From positions 124,001-188,000 of the forward strand of contig NZ_AYTO01000007.1 in NCBI RefSeq assembly GCF_000507145.1: a DNA stretch of 64,000 nt, read 5' to 3'. The stretch comes from Bacillus tequilensis KCTC 13622 (GTDB lineage Bacteria > Bacillota > Bacilli > Bacillales > Bacillaceae). A model generated the notes under the pieces. The model had not been told where the DNA came from. It did no database searches and saw only the letters and a list, made by a program, of their open reading frames with translations. Each line of letters opens with the position of its first letter. Position 1 is the first letter of the stretch. The position numbers were made by a program, and so were the translations under genes. Positions 55,072 through 62,639 of the stretch are shown here, piece after piece.

Positions 55072-55866
55072 TTAATGCTTCTGTTCTACTGTGATATCTT
55101 CATTAAAATATTTTTCGGAAAGCTTTTTCAGTGTTCCGTCTTTACGCAATTCATCAAGCGCTTTATTGACTTTTTTGCGGAGCTTGTCGTGCGCGTCGTC
55201 CTTGGCAAATGGGAATGCAACTTGTTCGTAAACAATCGGATCTCCGGCCAGCTTTAACGGCAAACCAGTCTTCTTGATTTGCGCGATCAGCACAGTGCGG
55301 CTGTTGACATAGGCGTCTACACGGCCGTAAGCCACATCCTTCAGCGTGCCTTCTTGTGTTTCGTATGTTTTGATATTGATTTTTTTATCAGGATCTTTGC
55401 TTTCAAGGTTTTTTGCGTGATTTGAACCAAGAACGGCTGCGACTGTCTTCCCTTTTAAATCGTCCACTGATTTGATGTCATTATTGTCTTTTTTGACGAC
55501 AATCTGTGTTCCCGCATAAGCGTATGGTTCAGTAAAGTGATACGTTTCCTTACGTTCATCTGTCACCGCTACCTGGTTGGAAATCGTGTCAAGCTTGCCT
55601 GTTTGAAGCTCTCCCATCAGCCCGCTGAATTCAAGCAGCTTCCAGTCCAGCTTCATGCCAATTTTCTTAGCGACCGCTTCCATTACTTCCACATCAAAAC
55701 CTGTCAATTTCCCGTTTTCTTTATAAGCAAATGGGTAACTCTGTCCTGTCGCGCCGACATGAAGTACGTTGTCATCTTCTTTACTGCTGCTGTTCCCGTT
55801 GCCGCAAGCTGATAACACCACTAATAATGCAGCGACGAACAGCACAGTCCACTTTTTCATTTTCAT
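55072..55866 (-). CDS. yxeM: Amino-acid ABC transporter binding lipoprotein
   Basis: A 264-residue solute-binding lipoprotein. The signal peptide MKMKKWTVLFVAALLVVLSA ends in the lipobox LSAC. The family 3 binding fold includes KLTGFDVEVMEAVAKKIGMK and DLKGKTVAAVLGSNHAKNLE. It delivers substrate to YxeNO outside the membrane. The ATG at 55866 follows GGCGGGAAATC and gives the normal length; the frame runs upstream into yxeL. Confidence 0.94.
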   Translation of the reverse strand: MKMKKWTVLFVAALLVVLSACGNGNSSSKEDDNVLHVGATGQSYPFAYKENGKLTGFDVEVMEAVAKKIGMKLDWKLLEFSGLMGELQTGKLDTISNQVAVTDERKETYHFTEPYAYAGTQIVVKKDNNDIKSVDDLKGKTVAAVLGSNHAKNLESKDPDKKINIKTYETQEGTLKDVAYGRVDAYVNSRTVLIAQIKKTGLPLKLAGDPIVYEQVAFPFAKDDAHDKLRKKVNKALDELRKDGTLKKLSEKYFNEDITVEQKH

Positions 55867-55891
55867 TTTGATTTCCCGCCTTTTCTCTTTT

Positions 55892-56389
55892 TTATAGGTC
55901 ATTTCGCAATTGTTTTTTCATATAGACTGTCACATGCCCTTTGCCAAGGTCCTGTTCACCCGCGCGGACATAACCTTTTCGTTCGTACATCTCAATCAGC
56001 CAAGGGTGCTTATCCGCTGTTCCGAGTGAGACAAACGGAACCTTTAACGTATCTCGGAGGATTGTTTCCTCCACCCATTGAAGCAGCTTTGTTCCGATTC
56101 CTTTTTGACCGGTATCAGGGTCTACGGCGAACCACCAGATATGCGGTACGCCAAACGGTCCCGGCTGCCGTCCCCATGGCATTCTTAAGGAGATGGTCGC
56201 GATAATCCGCCCGTCTTCTTCCATGATGTAGCAGGCGTTTTTCCGGATGTTTTGCAACACTAACTCCAAATCCGCATGAGCGGCTGCAAAACGAATGCCT
56301 AGCTTTCGAATCGGTTCATAAGCCCGCAGTGTCAGCTCTAGAATCTGTTCGGCATCACGTTCAACTGCAAGACGATATTGTGCCTCCAT
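55892..56389 (-). CDS. yxeL: GNAT N-acetyltransferase of the yxe operon
   Basis: A 165-residue acetyltransferase with the GNAT acetyl-CoA motif VDPDTGQKGIGTKLLQWVEE (Q/R-x-x-G-x-G/A) near 98-112. In B. subtilis YxeL acetylates S-(2-succino)cysteine to prepare it for cleavage by YxeK. The ATG at 56389 gives MEAQYRLAVERDAEQI and follows GGAGGAACGCTGG. It is 13 bases after yxeK. The function is known from published work on the yxe operon, the family from the sequence. Confidence 0.92.
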   Translation of the reverse strand: MEAQYRLAVERDAEQILELTLRAYEPIRKLGIRFAAAHADLELVLQNIRKNACYIMEEDGRIIATISLRMPWGRQPGPFGVPHIWWFAVDPDTGQKGIGTKLLQWVEETILRDTLKVPFVSLGTADKHPWLIEMYERKGYVRAGEQDLGKGHVTVYMKKQLRNDL

Positions 56390-56402
56390 CCAGCGTTCCT
56401 CC

Positions 56403-57728
56403 TTACTTTGCATAACGGTTTACCGGCTTTTCCAAACCGAAGTGGTCTCTCAAGGTTGTGCCTTCATATTCTTTTCTGAACACGCCGCGCTCCTGTAAAA
56501 TCGGAACCACTTTCTCAACAAAAATGTCAATTCCTTCCGGAAGAAGCGGAGGCATGATGTTAAACCCGTCACACGCTTTCTGATCCACCCATTCCTGCAT
56601 CTTGTCAGCTAGCTGCTCGGGCGTGCCGACGAAGATATGGTGGCCTCTGGAGCCTGCAACGTATTTGTAAAGCTCGCGTATCGTCATATTGTCTCGTTCA
56701 GCCATTTCTTGAACAAGCTTGAATCGGCTCTTCACCGCATTGGAAGCATCTGCGTCAAGCTTTGGCAGCGGCCCGTCAAGCGGATACGCAGACAAATCAA
56801 TTCCGCCTAAATAATTTTGAAGAATTTGCAGGCCGGCGGATGGAATAATCAGATCTTGAAGCTCCTTGTATTTAGCTTGCGCTGCCTCTTCAGTATCAGC
56901 AATGATCGGAAAAATACCTGGCATGATGGCGATTTTCTCTGGATCACGCCCGAATTCCGCAGCCTGCTCTTTAATGGATTGATAAAATTCTTGAGCGGAT
57001 TCCAGGTGATTTTGCGCTGTGAAGATTACTTCTGCTGTTCTGGCAGCCAGTGCTTTTCCGTCTCCTGATGATCCCGCCTGGATAATGACCGGCTGGCCCT
57101 GCGGCGTTCTGGAAACGTTCAGCGGACCGCGAACCGAGAAATATTCTCCTTTGTGGTTCAGCTCGTGCATTTTTTCTTTTTCAAAGAATTCACCTGTTTC
57201 TTTATTGCGGATAAAGGCGTCCTCTTCCCATGAATCCCAAAGGCCTTTTACAACCTCGACGAATTCCTCTGCCCGCTGGTAGCGCAAATGGTGTTCAAGG
57301 TGCTTTTCACCGCTGAAATTCAGCGCTGTTGATTCAATAGATGAAGTGACGACATTCCATCCGGCACGGCCGTTGGACAAGTGATCCAGTGACGCGAATT
57401 GTCTGGCAATGTGAAACGGCTCGCTGTATGTAGTGGAAGCTGTTGCTGTCAGTCCGATTCTTGATGTGACCTGCGCCAAAGCAGAAAGCAAGGTGAATGG
57501 CTCAAACCTTGTTAACACATTTGGATGAGACTTAATGTCGATTGAAAGGCTATCCGCTAAAAACAGCATATCCAGCTTGCCTCGCTCCGCTGTTTTCGCA
57601 AGTTCTTTAAAATAATCCAAATTCATGCTTGCATCCGAAGGCGCGTCAGGATGCCGCCAAGACGCCACATGATGTCCTGTACCTGCTAGAAAAACCCCTA
57701 ATTTGATTTGTTTCTTTTTGCTTGTCAT
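56403..57728 (-). CDS. yxeK: FMN-dependent monooxygenase for N-acetyl-S-(2-succino)cysteine
   Basis: A 441-residue bacterial-luciferase-like monooxygenase of the NtaA/SnaA/DszA group. LGVFLAGTGHHVASWRHPDA opens the family; NVVTSSIESTALNFSGEKH and GQPVIIQAGSSGDGKALAAR hold flavin-binding parts. In B. subtilis YxeK breaks the C-S bond of N-acetyl-S-(2-succino)cysteine, giving oxaloacetate and N-acetylcysteine. It leads the operon yxeK-L-M-N-O-P-Q. The operon is known to be repressed by CymR when cysteine is plentiful; the upstream 100 bases are AT-rich but I could not fix a CymR box. The start follows AAGGAGCAGC. Confidence 0.94.
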   Translation of the reverse strand: MTSKKKQIKLGVFLAGTGHHVASWRHPDAPSDASMNLDYFKELAKTAERGKLDMLFLADSLSIDIKSHPNVLTRFEPFTLLSALAQVTSRIGLTATASTTYSEPFHIARQFASLDHLSNGRAGWNVVTSSIESTALNFSGEKHLEHHLRYQRAEEFVEVVKGLWDSWEEDAFIRNKETGEFFEKEKMHELNHKGEYFSVRGPLNVSRTPQGQPVIIQAGSSGDGKALAARTAEVIFTAQNHLESAQEFYQSIKEQAAEFGRDPEKIAIMPGIFPIIADTEEAAQAKYKELQDLIIPSAGLQILQNYLGGIDLSAYPLDGPLPKLDADASNAVKSRFKLVQEMAERDNMTIRELYKYVAGSRGHHIFVGTPEQLADKMQEWVDQKACDGFNIMPPLLPEGIDIFVEKVVPILQERGVFRKEYEGTTLRDHFGLEKPVNRYAK

Positions 57729-57901
57729 GACGCTGCTCCTTTTATCATGTTTTAGGCTGAAAAATCCGAAAAATAAACTCCTATATTCCTAGTCGTTTAA
57801 TATGAATAAATCAAAATGTACCTTTGTCTCGAGAGTTTGTCAATGAGTTAAGATCAAGTTTTTCTTTTTCCAGCTGAAAAGACCACATGGAAATCACAAA
57901 A

Positions 57902-57929
57902 AAACCCAGCCTTTTAAAAGGCTGGGTTT
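57902..57929 (-). terminator. Terminator after yxeH
   Basis: AAACCCAGCCTTTT and AAAAGGCTGGGTTT form a perfect 14-base-pair palindrome; the minus strand continues with a T run. B. subtilis 168 genes yxeJ and yxeI, expected between yxeK and yxeH, are absent. Confidence 0.9.
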
Positions 57930-57931
57930 CA

Positions 57932-58744
57932 TTATTTCGTCAAAACAAGCTCGTGAATCGCGTGCGCCACACCATGTTCATTATTGGAGCGTGTTTGAAA
58001 GTTTGCGGCTTCCAATACTTCCGGAATGGCGTTTGCCATGGCAACGCCGCAGCCTGCCCATTCAATCATTGTCAGGTCGTTACCGTTATCGCCTATGCAC
58101 ATGACTTCCGCCTGTTCAATTCCAAGCAGCTGTGACAGCTGGCGTACGGCGTTTCCTTTGCTTGCTTCAGGATGCAGAATTTCATAAAAGAAAGGCGCGC
58201 TTCTGACCATCGTGTATTTTTCTCTCACGTCGTTTGGAATCGAAGTTATGACGCGGCTTAAGTTCTCCGGTTGATCAATAAACATGACTTTCGGAATGAG
58301 GATATCTTTTGGAACTTCATCAATTTTGCGATAATGAAGCGGCACCTGTGTCACATACGATTCATATACGGTAAATTCGCTGATATCCCGGTTAGGCGTA
58401 TACAGGTTAGATGAATCAAAGAAATGCATCGGCGTCTTCAGCTCTAAGCTCAGGTCATATAATGAAGTCAAATCCTCATAACCGAGAGACAGCTCCGTGA
58501 CCACTTCATTTGTATGCGTATTTTGAACAAGCGCTCCGTTATACGCGATGACATAGTCGCCTTCTTCCATTAAATTCAGTTCATCTAAATATCTCCGCAC
58601 GCCCCCGATAGGCCGGCCGGTGCAAAGCACAATGTTGACGCCTTCGGCTTTTGCCGCGTGAAGCGCGTTGCGGACTTCCTCTGTGACTTCATGACGATCA
58701 TTTAAAAGTGTTCCATCCATATCAATTGCAATTAGTTTGTACAT
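57932..58744 (-). CDS. yxeH: HAD-superfamily phosphatase, Cof type
   Basis: A 270-residue Cof-type (IIB) HAD hydrolase. Motif I is IDMDGTLL (Asp8, Asp10), motif II LCTGR near 43, motif III lysine in LHPEASKGNAV near 193 and motif IV CIGDNGNDLTMI near 218. Such enzymes remove phosphate from sugar phosphates or flavin precursors; the substrate of YxeH is not certain. The cap domain lies between about 85 and 185. Single gene with a strong terminator. Confidence 0.95.
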   Translation of the reverse strand: MYKLIAIDMDGTLLNDRHEVTEEVRNALHAAKAEGVNIVLCTGRPIGGVRRYLDELNLMEEGDYVIAYNGALVQNTHTNEVVTELSLGYEDLTSLYDLSLELKTPMHFFDSSNLYTPNRDISEFTVYESYVTQVPLHYRKIDEVPKDILIPKVMFIDQPENLSRVITSIPNDVREKYTMVRSAPFFYEILHPEASKGNAVRQLSQLLGIEQAEVMCIGDNGNDLTMIEWAGCGVAMANAIPEVLEAANFQTRSNNEHGVAHAIHELVLTK

Positions 58745-58783
58745 TCCGCATCTCCTTCGTGTCGTTTTCAGGCTATAGTCCCA

Positions 58784-59344
58784 TCATATCGTTTTTTCTT
58801 TTTGATATTCAACCGGAAGAGATGATTTTCTCCGGATTCTGTTTTGGCGCCGGCCTTGTCTTCGGATGCGTATGCGAGGTGTTTGCTTTTTTTCTGTCCC
58901 TGTGCCGCCGTTTTCTGCTTTTTCCTGCTTCATTAGAAGGAAGCCGGCGGCTAAAAAAGGAATGCCGATGATATTCAAGATAGCAAGCTTCACACCTGCC
59001 GCTGTCAAAAAGTATCTCCATGAAGATGCCGGATTCCGTCTGATCATGACGTATGCCGCCATTTCGAGAACAATCAAGATGGCATGAAGCACTACACAAT
59101 AAATCAGCAATACTAGCGCAAAAAACAACACGTAATTCACGAGTGCCCCTGAGTACACCATGGCACGCAGCATTTGTATAAACGATAAGGACTGCATCGA
59201 TCCTCCGATGACATTTGGGTTATAGATCGTATAGTCACTAAATAAATGTTTGACCTTGAGAAAGGCCCATAATAAAAATACCCACTGAATGATATGTAAA
59301 ATAAGTCCTGTTAGCACCAGTTTTTCAGCTTTTTTGTTTCTCAT
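58784..59344 (-). CDS. yxeG: Membrane protein YxeG
   Basis: A 186-residue protein with four hydrophobic segments (about 10-30, 62-85, 88-105 and 115-135) and a highly basic C-terminal tail (RIRIRRQGRRQNRIRRK). It overlaps the yxeF end by 20 bases, and the two are probably one transcript. The function is unknown. Confidence 0.85.
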   Translation of the reverse strand: MRNKKAEKLVLTGLILHIIQWVFLLWAFLKVKHLFSDYTIYNPNVIGGSMQSLSFIQMLRAMVYSGALVNYVLFFALVLLIYCVVLHAILIVLEMAAYVMIRRNPASSWRYFLTAAGVKLAILNIIGIPFLAAGFLLMKQEKAENGGTGTEKKQTPRIRIRRQGRRQNRIRRKSSLPVEYQKEKTI

Positions 59345-59759
59345 CTTTCTCCTCCTTGCCGGTCGTTGATGGTTTAATCCTTGTCATTGTTTTTGTCTGG
59401 CCATTTTGCTCCCATATCAGCGTTCCGTTTTCTCCTCTTTTCAGCTTGCTTTTGACCGAATAATAAGGCCCGAGATACTGAATCTCGATGGACCCGTCAG
59501 CATCTTGTGAAATCACCTTGTATGCCATCAAAGGCAGCTGCACCTCTCTTCCTTCAATCACTTCCGTTTCCACAACCTCGTCTTTCGTAAAAGTAACCGT
59601 TGCTGATTTCACGCCGTACGTTGGTCCGGGAGGAAGCCCCTCGTCCCACGTTCCGTAATAAAACGGCGTCTCCTCTTTTTGCTGTTGGCAGCCCGATACC
59701 ACAATGCATACAGCGGCCAGCAACAAAGCGATCACCCCTTTGCTGCCCAATAAGATCAC
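59325..59759 (-). CDS. yxeF: Lipoprotein YxeF
   Basis: A 144-residue lipoprotein. The signal is [20 protein letters not shown] and the lipobox VSGC comes near residue 24. The rest is beta-rich ([33 protein letters not shown]), in keeping with the lipocalin-like fold I recall for YxeF. It is followed by a basic, charged tail. The start follows AAAGGACGG. The ligand is not known. Confidence 0.88.
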   Translation of the reverse strand: MILLGSKGVIALLLAAVCIVVSGCQQQKEETPFYYGTWDEGLPPGPTYGVKSATVTFTKDEVVETEVIEGREVQLPLMAYKVISQDADGSIEIQYLGPYYSVKSKLKRGENGTLIWEQNGQTKTMTRIKPSTTGKEEKDEKQKS

Positions 59760-59784
59760 CGTCCTTTCTCACCCTATTAGGCAA

Positions 59785-59834
59785 GTGCCGTGGCACTGTG
59801 CCAATGACTACATAAGTTATAAGGAATTCACCCA
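59785..59834 (+). promoter_or_regulatory. Probable late sporulation (sigma-K-like) promoter of yxeE
   Basis: CATAAGTTA (about 59810-59818) fits a sigma-K -10 (CATAnnnTA), with an AC-containing -35 upstream. Overlapping inverted repeats GTGCC/GGCAC (59785-59796) and GGCAC/GTGCC (59792-59802) lie at the -35 side, possibly a binding site. A coat gene would be expected to use such control. Confidence 0.45.
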
Positions 59835-59859
59835 CATTATTTTTAAGGAGATTGATGAC

Positions 59860-60228
59860 ATGAATCCATACCAATATTACAGTCCGCAGCTGCCTCAGCA
59901 GGAGCCTTACTATAGCCAATATGAATACAACTCCTATCCGCAGCAGGATTATTATGATTCCTACCAGGCGGACAGACAGACGCCGGCATTAGAAAGAAGA
60001 GTGGCTGCACTTGAACGGCAAAACGAACAGCAAACACGAGAGTTAACACGCCTCACGAATGAAGACCGCCGTCAAAATCGGGAAATTGCGCGGATGGCCG
60101 AACAAGTCAATCAGCTAAGCCAGATTGTTGAACGCCATACACGCCGCTTAAACCGGCTCAATCAGCGTCTCCGCACAGTAGAAAACAGACTGAACATCCC
60201 ATTTACCGCAGGCGAAGGCGGTTTCTGA
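59860..60228 (+). CDS. yxeE: Inner spore coat protein YxeE
   Basis: A 122-residue protein. The N-terminal third is rich in Tyr, Gln and Pro ([20 protein letters not shown]), as in many coat proteins open to tyrosine cross-linking. The remainder is a long Arg/Gln/Glu coiled coil (about 48-110; [20 protein letters not shown]). The ATG at 59860 follows AAGGAG at ten bases. YxeE is an inner coat protein in B. subtilis. The name is by clear similarity and position. Confidence 0.9.
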   Translation: MNPYQYYSPQLPQQEPYYSQYEYNSYPQQDYYDSYQADRQTPALERRVAALERQNEQQTRELTRLTNEDRRQNREIARMAEQVNQLSQIVERHTRRLNRLNQRLRTVENRLNIPFTAGEGGF

Positions 60229-60240
60229 AGCAGGCAAAGA

Positions 60241-60292
60241 AAAAAGCGGAATGCGATTCTCCCGAATTCTGGGTTTCGTTTTCCGCCTTTCT
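60241..60292 (+). terminator. Terminator after yxeE
   Basis: AGCGGAA pairs with TTCCGC across an imperfect stem that includes GATTCTC/GAATTC-like pairing, followed by T-rich sequence. Confidence 0.6.
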
Positions 60293-60472
60293 TATGGTAT
60301 TAAAACGGAGGTTTTACATAAAAAGGGTTTGTACCAGTATACAATCTTTATTGATTTCGTTCAAAGATAGAAGGGGTAAGGAAAATAAATGCAGTTCCTC
60401 ATTTGCAGAATTTCTTTTCATTCAGGTTGCATGATAATACCGATTCAAATCAATCGACCACATGGAGGAATT

Positions 60473-60835
60473 ATGTATGCATACAACACAACACAACACA
60501 GCCTGCAGCAGCTGAACCAATGCCGACAGACTGCTCAGCAGCTCATTCAGCAAACACAGCAAAGCAGCCAGCAATACCGCCAAATGCTTCATCAGGAGCA
60601 GCAAAACATTCAAATGCTGCAGCAGATTCTAAACCACGAACAACAAGCTGCACACACGATTCAACAAGCGCTGCACGGACATGACATGGCAATTCAAAAA
60701 TGCCAGCAGGTAGTCAACATGTGCAACCAAATGCAGCAGGAGCTCACTGGACAATCCGGCGCCATGAATTCGAATGTGTCAGCACTCCCATTCGGTCAAA
60801 ACACGCCATTCCAGCAGCATACCTACCAGCAATAG
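60473..60835 (+). CDS. yxeD: Glutamine-rich YxeD, probable sporulation protein
   Basis: A 120-residue helical protein with very high Gln content (about one residue in four), His and Met, e.g. QTAQQLIQQTQQSSQQYRQM. The heptad spacing suggests a long coiled coil. It has three cysteines in the second half. The ATG at 60473 follows GGAGGAA; earlier frame codons are upstream of that site. The composition resembles spore coat or matrix proteins. A terminator overlaps the region right after it. Confidence 0.83.
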   Translation: MYAYNTTQHSLQQLNQCRQTAQQLIQQTQQSSQQYRQMLHQEQQNIQMLQQILNHEQQAAHTIQQALHGHDMAIQKCQQVVNMCNQMQQELTGQSGAMNSNVSALPFGQNTPFQQHTYQQ

Positions 60836-60840
60836 CATAG

Positions 60841-60877
60841 AAAAAGCTCAACACAATGCCAGTGTTGAGCTTTTTTC
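60841..60877. terminator. Bidirectional terminator between yxeD and yxeC
   Basis: AAAAAGCTCAACAC and GTGTTGAGCTTTTT form a 14-base-pair stem with a seven-base loop. Confidence 0.93.
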
Positions 60878-61276
60878 TTACCGTTCTTTGCGAATATGTA
60901 TATCTTGAATAGACTGTTTTGGCACATGAAATCTGCTTTCAGCTTCACTTCTTGCCTCGGCAAAGGCCCTTGCCTCCACATGATCTTTATAGACATCCAG
61001 CTGAATCAAAAACAGCGGGCGCACTTTAAAGCCGTGAATAATGGTCACCGCCCATAACGGGACCACAATAAAAACGCCGGGCGGAACGGGCAACACAAAA
61101 CCAAACGCAGCAATGAAAAAATAAATGATTCCGTACATGATCCACTTTCTATTTCTCACCTTGATGCCAATAAATAAAAAGGCAAAAAAACTGGTAATCG
61201 CAAAAGGCATGAAAATAAACAGCAGCCACCAGCTGTGAAGCCATTCCCACGCGGCACCTCTTTTCGTAATTCCCAT
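60878..61276 (-). CDS. yxeC: Membrane protein YxeC
   Basis: A 132-residue protein with three hydrophobic segments (about 15-37, 48-62 and 65-82) followed by a soluble C-terminal part (about 90-132). The start MGITKRGAAWEWLHSWWLLF is typical of small Bacillus membrane proteins. It begins after AGGAGG. The function is unknown. Confidence 0.86.
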   Translation of the reverse strand: MGITKRGAAWEWLHSWWLLFIFMPFAITSFFAFLFIGIKVRNRKWIMYGIIYFFIAAFGFVLPVPPGVFIVVPLWAVTIIHGFKVRPLFLIQLDVYKDHVEARAFAEARSEAESRFHVPKQSIQDIHIRKER

Positions 61277-61398
61277 ATATACCTCCTCCTATTTACCTAT
61301 AATAATCGATTAAGCAAACCGCGTCACCTGTCAACAACAAAACGTTCTCTCCTTAAATAGTGATAGACGGGACACAGGTTTCCTGCTATATTATTAAA

Positions 61399-61416
61399 TG
61401 ATAATGATAATCATTA
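61399..61416 (+). promoter_or_regulatory. Fur box upstream of yxeB
   Basis: TGATAATGATAATCATTA is a strong match to the 7-1-7 Fur inverted repeat, about 37 bases upstream of yxeB, and should give iron-dependent repression. Confidence 0.92.
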
Positions 61417-61452
61417 CTAATTATTCAACGTACATATTGGGGGGTTTTCTCG

Positions 61453-62418
61453 ATGAAAAAGAACATAATGCTCATAGGCATGCTCGTGCTGCTTCTCATG
61501 TTTGTCAGCGCTTGCAGCGGTACGGCTTCGAAAGGAAGCTCAGGTGATTCAGCTTCAGATAAGACAGAAATGAGAACATACAAATCAACAAAAGGGAACG
61601 TCAACATTCCTGCGCACCCAAAACGCATCGTCACTGATTTTTATGCTGGAGAATTGCTGTCTGTCGGGGCAAATGTGGTCGGCTCAGGCTCATGGTCATT
61701 TGATAATCCGTTTTTGAAATCAAAGCTGAAAGATGTGAAGGACGTCGGTGATCCGATCAGCGTTGAAAAAGTGATGGAGCTTCAGCCTGACTTAATTGTT
61801 GTCATGAATGAAAAGAATGTCGATCAATTAAAGAAAATCGCTCCAACTGTAGTCGTTCCTTATAACACATCGAAAAACGTGCGGGATACGGTCAGCATGT
61901 TCGGAGATATCGCCGGAGCGAAAGACGAAGCGAAATCATTTATGGCTGACTTTAACAAAAAAGCGGAAGCAGCTAAAAAGAAAATTACCGGCGTCATCGA
62001 CAAAGATGCAACTTTCGGCATTTATGAAAACACGGACAAGGGCGAATTCTGGGTGTTTAATGACAACGGCGGACGCGGCGGCCAAGCCGTATACAATGCG
62101 CTGGGGTTAAAAGCGCCTGAAAAAATTGAGCAAGATGTTATCAAAAAAGGAGAGATGAAACAGCTCTCTCAAGAAGTGATTCCCGAGTATGCCGCAGATT
62201 ATATGTTCATTACGGACTACAATCCGAAAGGCGAAAGCAAAACATTTAAGCGACTTAAAGATTCATCCATTTGGAAAAATCTCGACGCCGTAAAGCACAA
62301 TCGGATTTTTATCAACGACTTCAGCACCTTCTATCCGTATGACCCGATTGCCGTCAGCCAACAGATCGATATCATCACCGACATGCTGATCAAACGGGCC
62401 GAAGAAAATAAAAAATAA
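61453..62418 (+). CDS. yxeB: Hydroxamate siderophore-binding lipoprotein
   Basis: A 321-residue iron-siderophore binding protein. The signal peptide ends in lipobox VSAC near residue 20. The TroA/FhuD-like fold has HPKRIVTDFYAGELLSVGAN near 50 and SVEKVMELQPDLIVVMN near 103; the end is FYPYDPIAVSQQIDIITDM. B. subtilis YxeB binds ferrioxamine and ferrichrome and passes them to the FhuBGC importer, coded elsewhere. A Fur box sits upstream. The start follows TTGGGGGG. Confidence 0.95.
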   Translation: MKKNIMLIGMLVLLLMFVSACSGTASKGSSGDSASDKTEMRTYKSTKGNVNIPAHPKRIVTDFYAGELLSVGANVVGSGSWSFDNPFLKSKLKDVKDVGDPISVEKVMELQPDLIVVMNEKNVDQLKKIAPTVVVPYNTSKNVRDTVSMFGDIAGAKDEAKSFMADFNKKAEAAKKKITGVIDKDATFGIYENTDKGEFWVFNDNGGRGGQAVYNALGLKAPEKIEQDVIKKGEMKQLSQEVIPEYAADYMFITDYNPKGESKTFKRLKDSSIWKNLDAVKHNRIFINDFSTFYPYDPIAVSQQIDIITDMLIKRAEENKK

Positions 62419-62424
62419 GAAAAC

Positions 62425-62450
62425 GGCACAGCTTAAGGCTGTGCCACAGT
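62425..62450 (+). terminator. Terminator after yxeB
   Basis: GGCACAGC and GCTGTGCC form an eight-base-pair stem with a five-base loop, followed by ACAGTTTTA. Confidence 0.75.
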
Positions 62451-62451
62451 T

Positions 62452-62639
62452 TTACTTTAATTTTGTCTGTACGGAGTCCGGCATATCTTTAAACCTGACT
62501 TCTTCCCAAGTCTCGACATACTTTCCTTTCGCTTTCACCTTCAAATACGCGTTCTTCCGAAGGTCTTTCCCGGCGAAAAAGGTCACTTCTTCTTTTTTTC
62601 CGGATGCGTTGTATCCGTGAGGCCTCACACAGACGTCGT
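62452..62639 (-). pseudogene. yxeA: Truncated yxeA (DUF1093) C-terminus at a deletion junction
   Basis: Reading leftwards from the iolA stop, the frame gives GYNASGKKEEVTFF, then LRKNAYLKVKAKGKYVETWE and KDMPDSVQTKLK with a stop at 62452. This is the C-terminal half of YxeA, a small secreted DUF1093 protein, as I recall it. The signal peptide and first half are missing. It abuts iolA; the perfect palindrome GTGAGGCCTCAC (62617-62628) lies at the junction. There is no start codon with a ribosome binding site, so it should not be expressed. Confidence 0.85.

Noticed and set aside
57729..57860. CymR box upstream of yxeK
   Set aside because: CymR control is known for this operon, but I could not pick a convincing palindrome in the AT-rich sequence, so no site is listed.
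60473..60835. Gln-rich repeats in yxeD as a tandem-repeat or CRISPR-like array
   Set aside because: The CAG/CAA runs are ordinary codons of a coiled-coil protein with a clear start and terminator; there is no regular repeat-spacer spacing.
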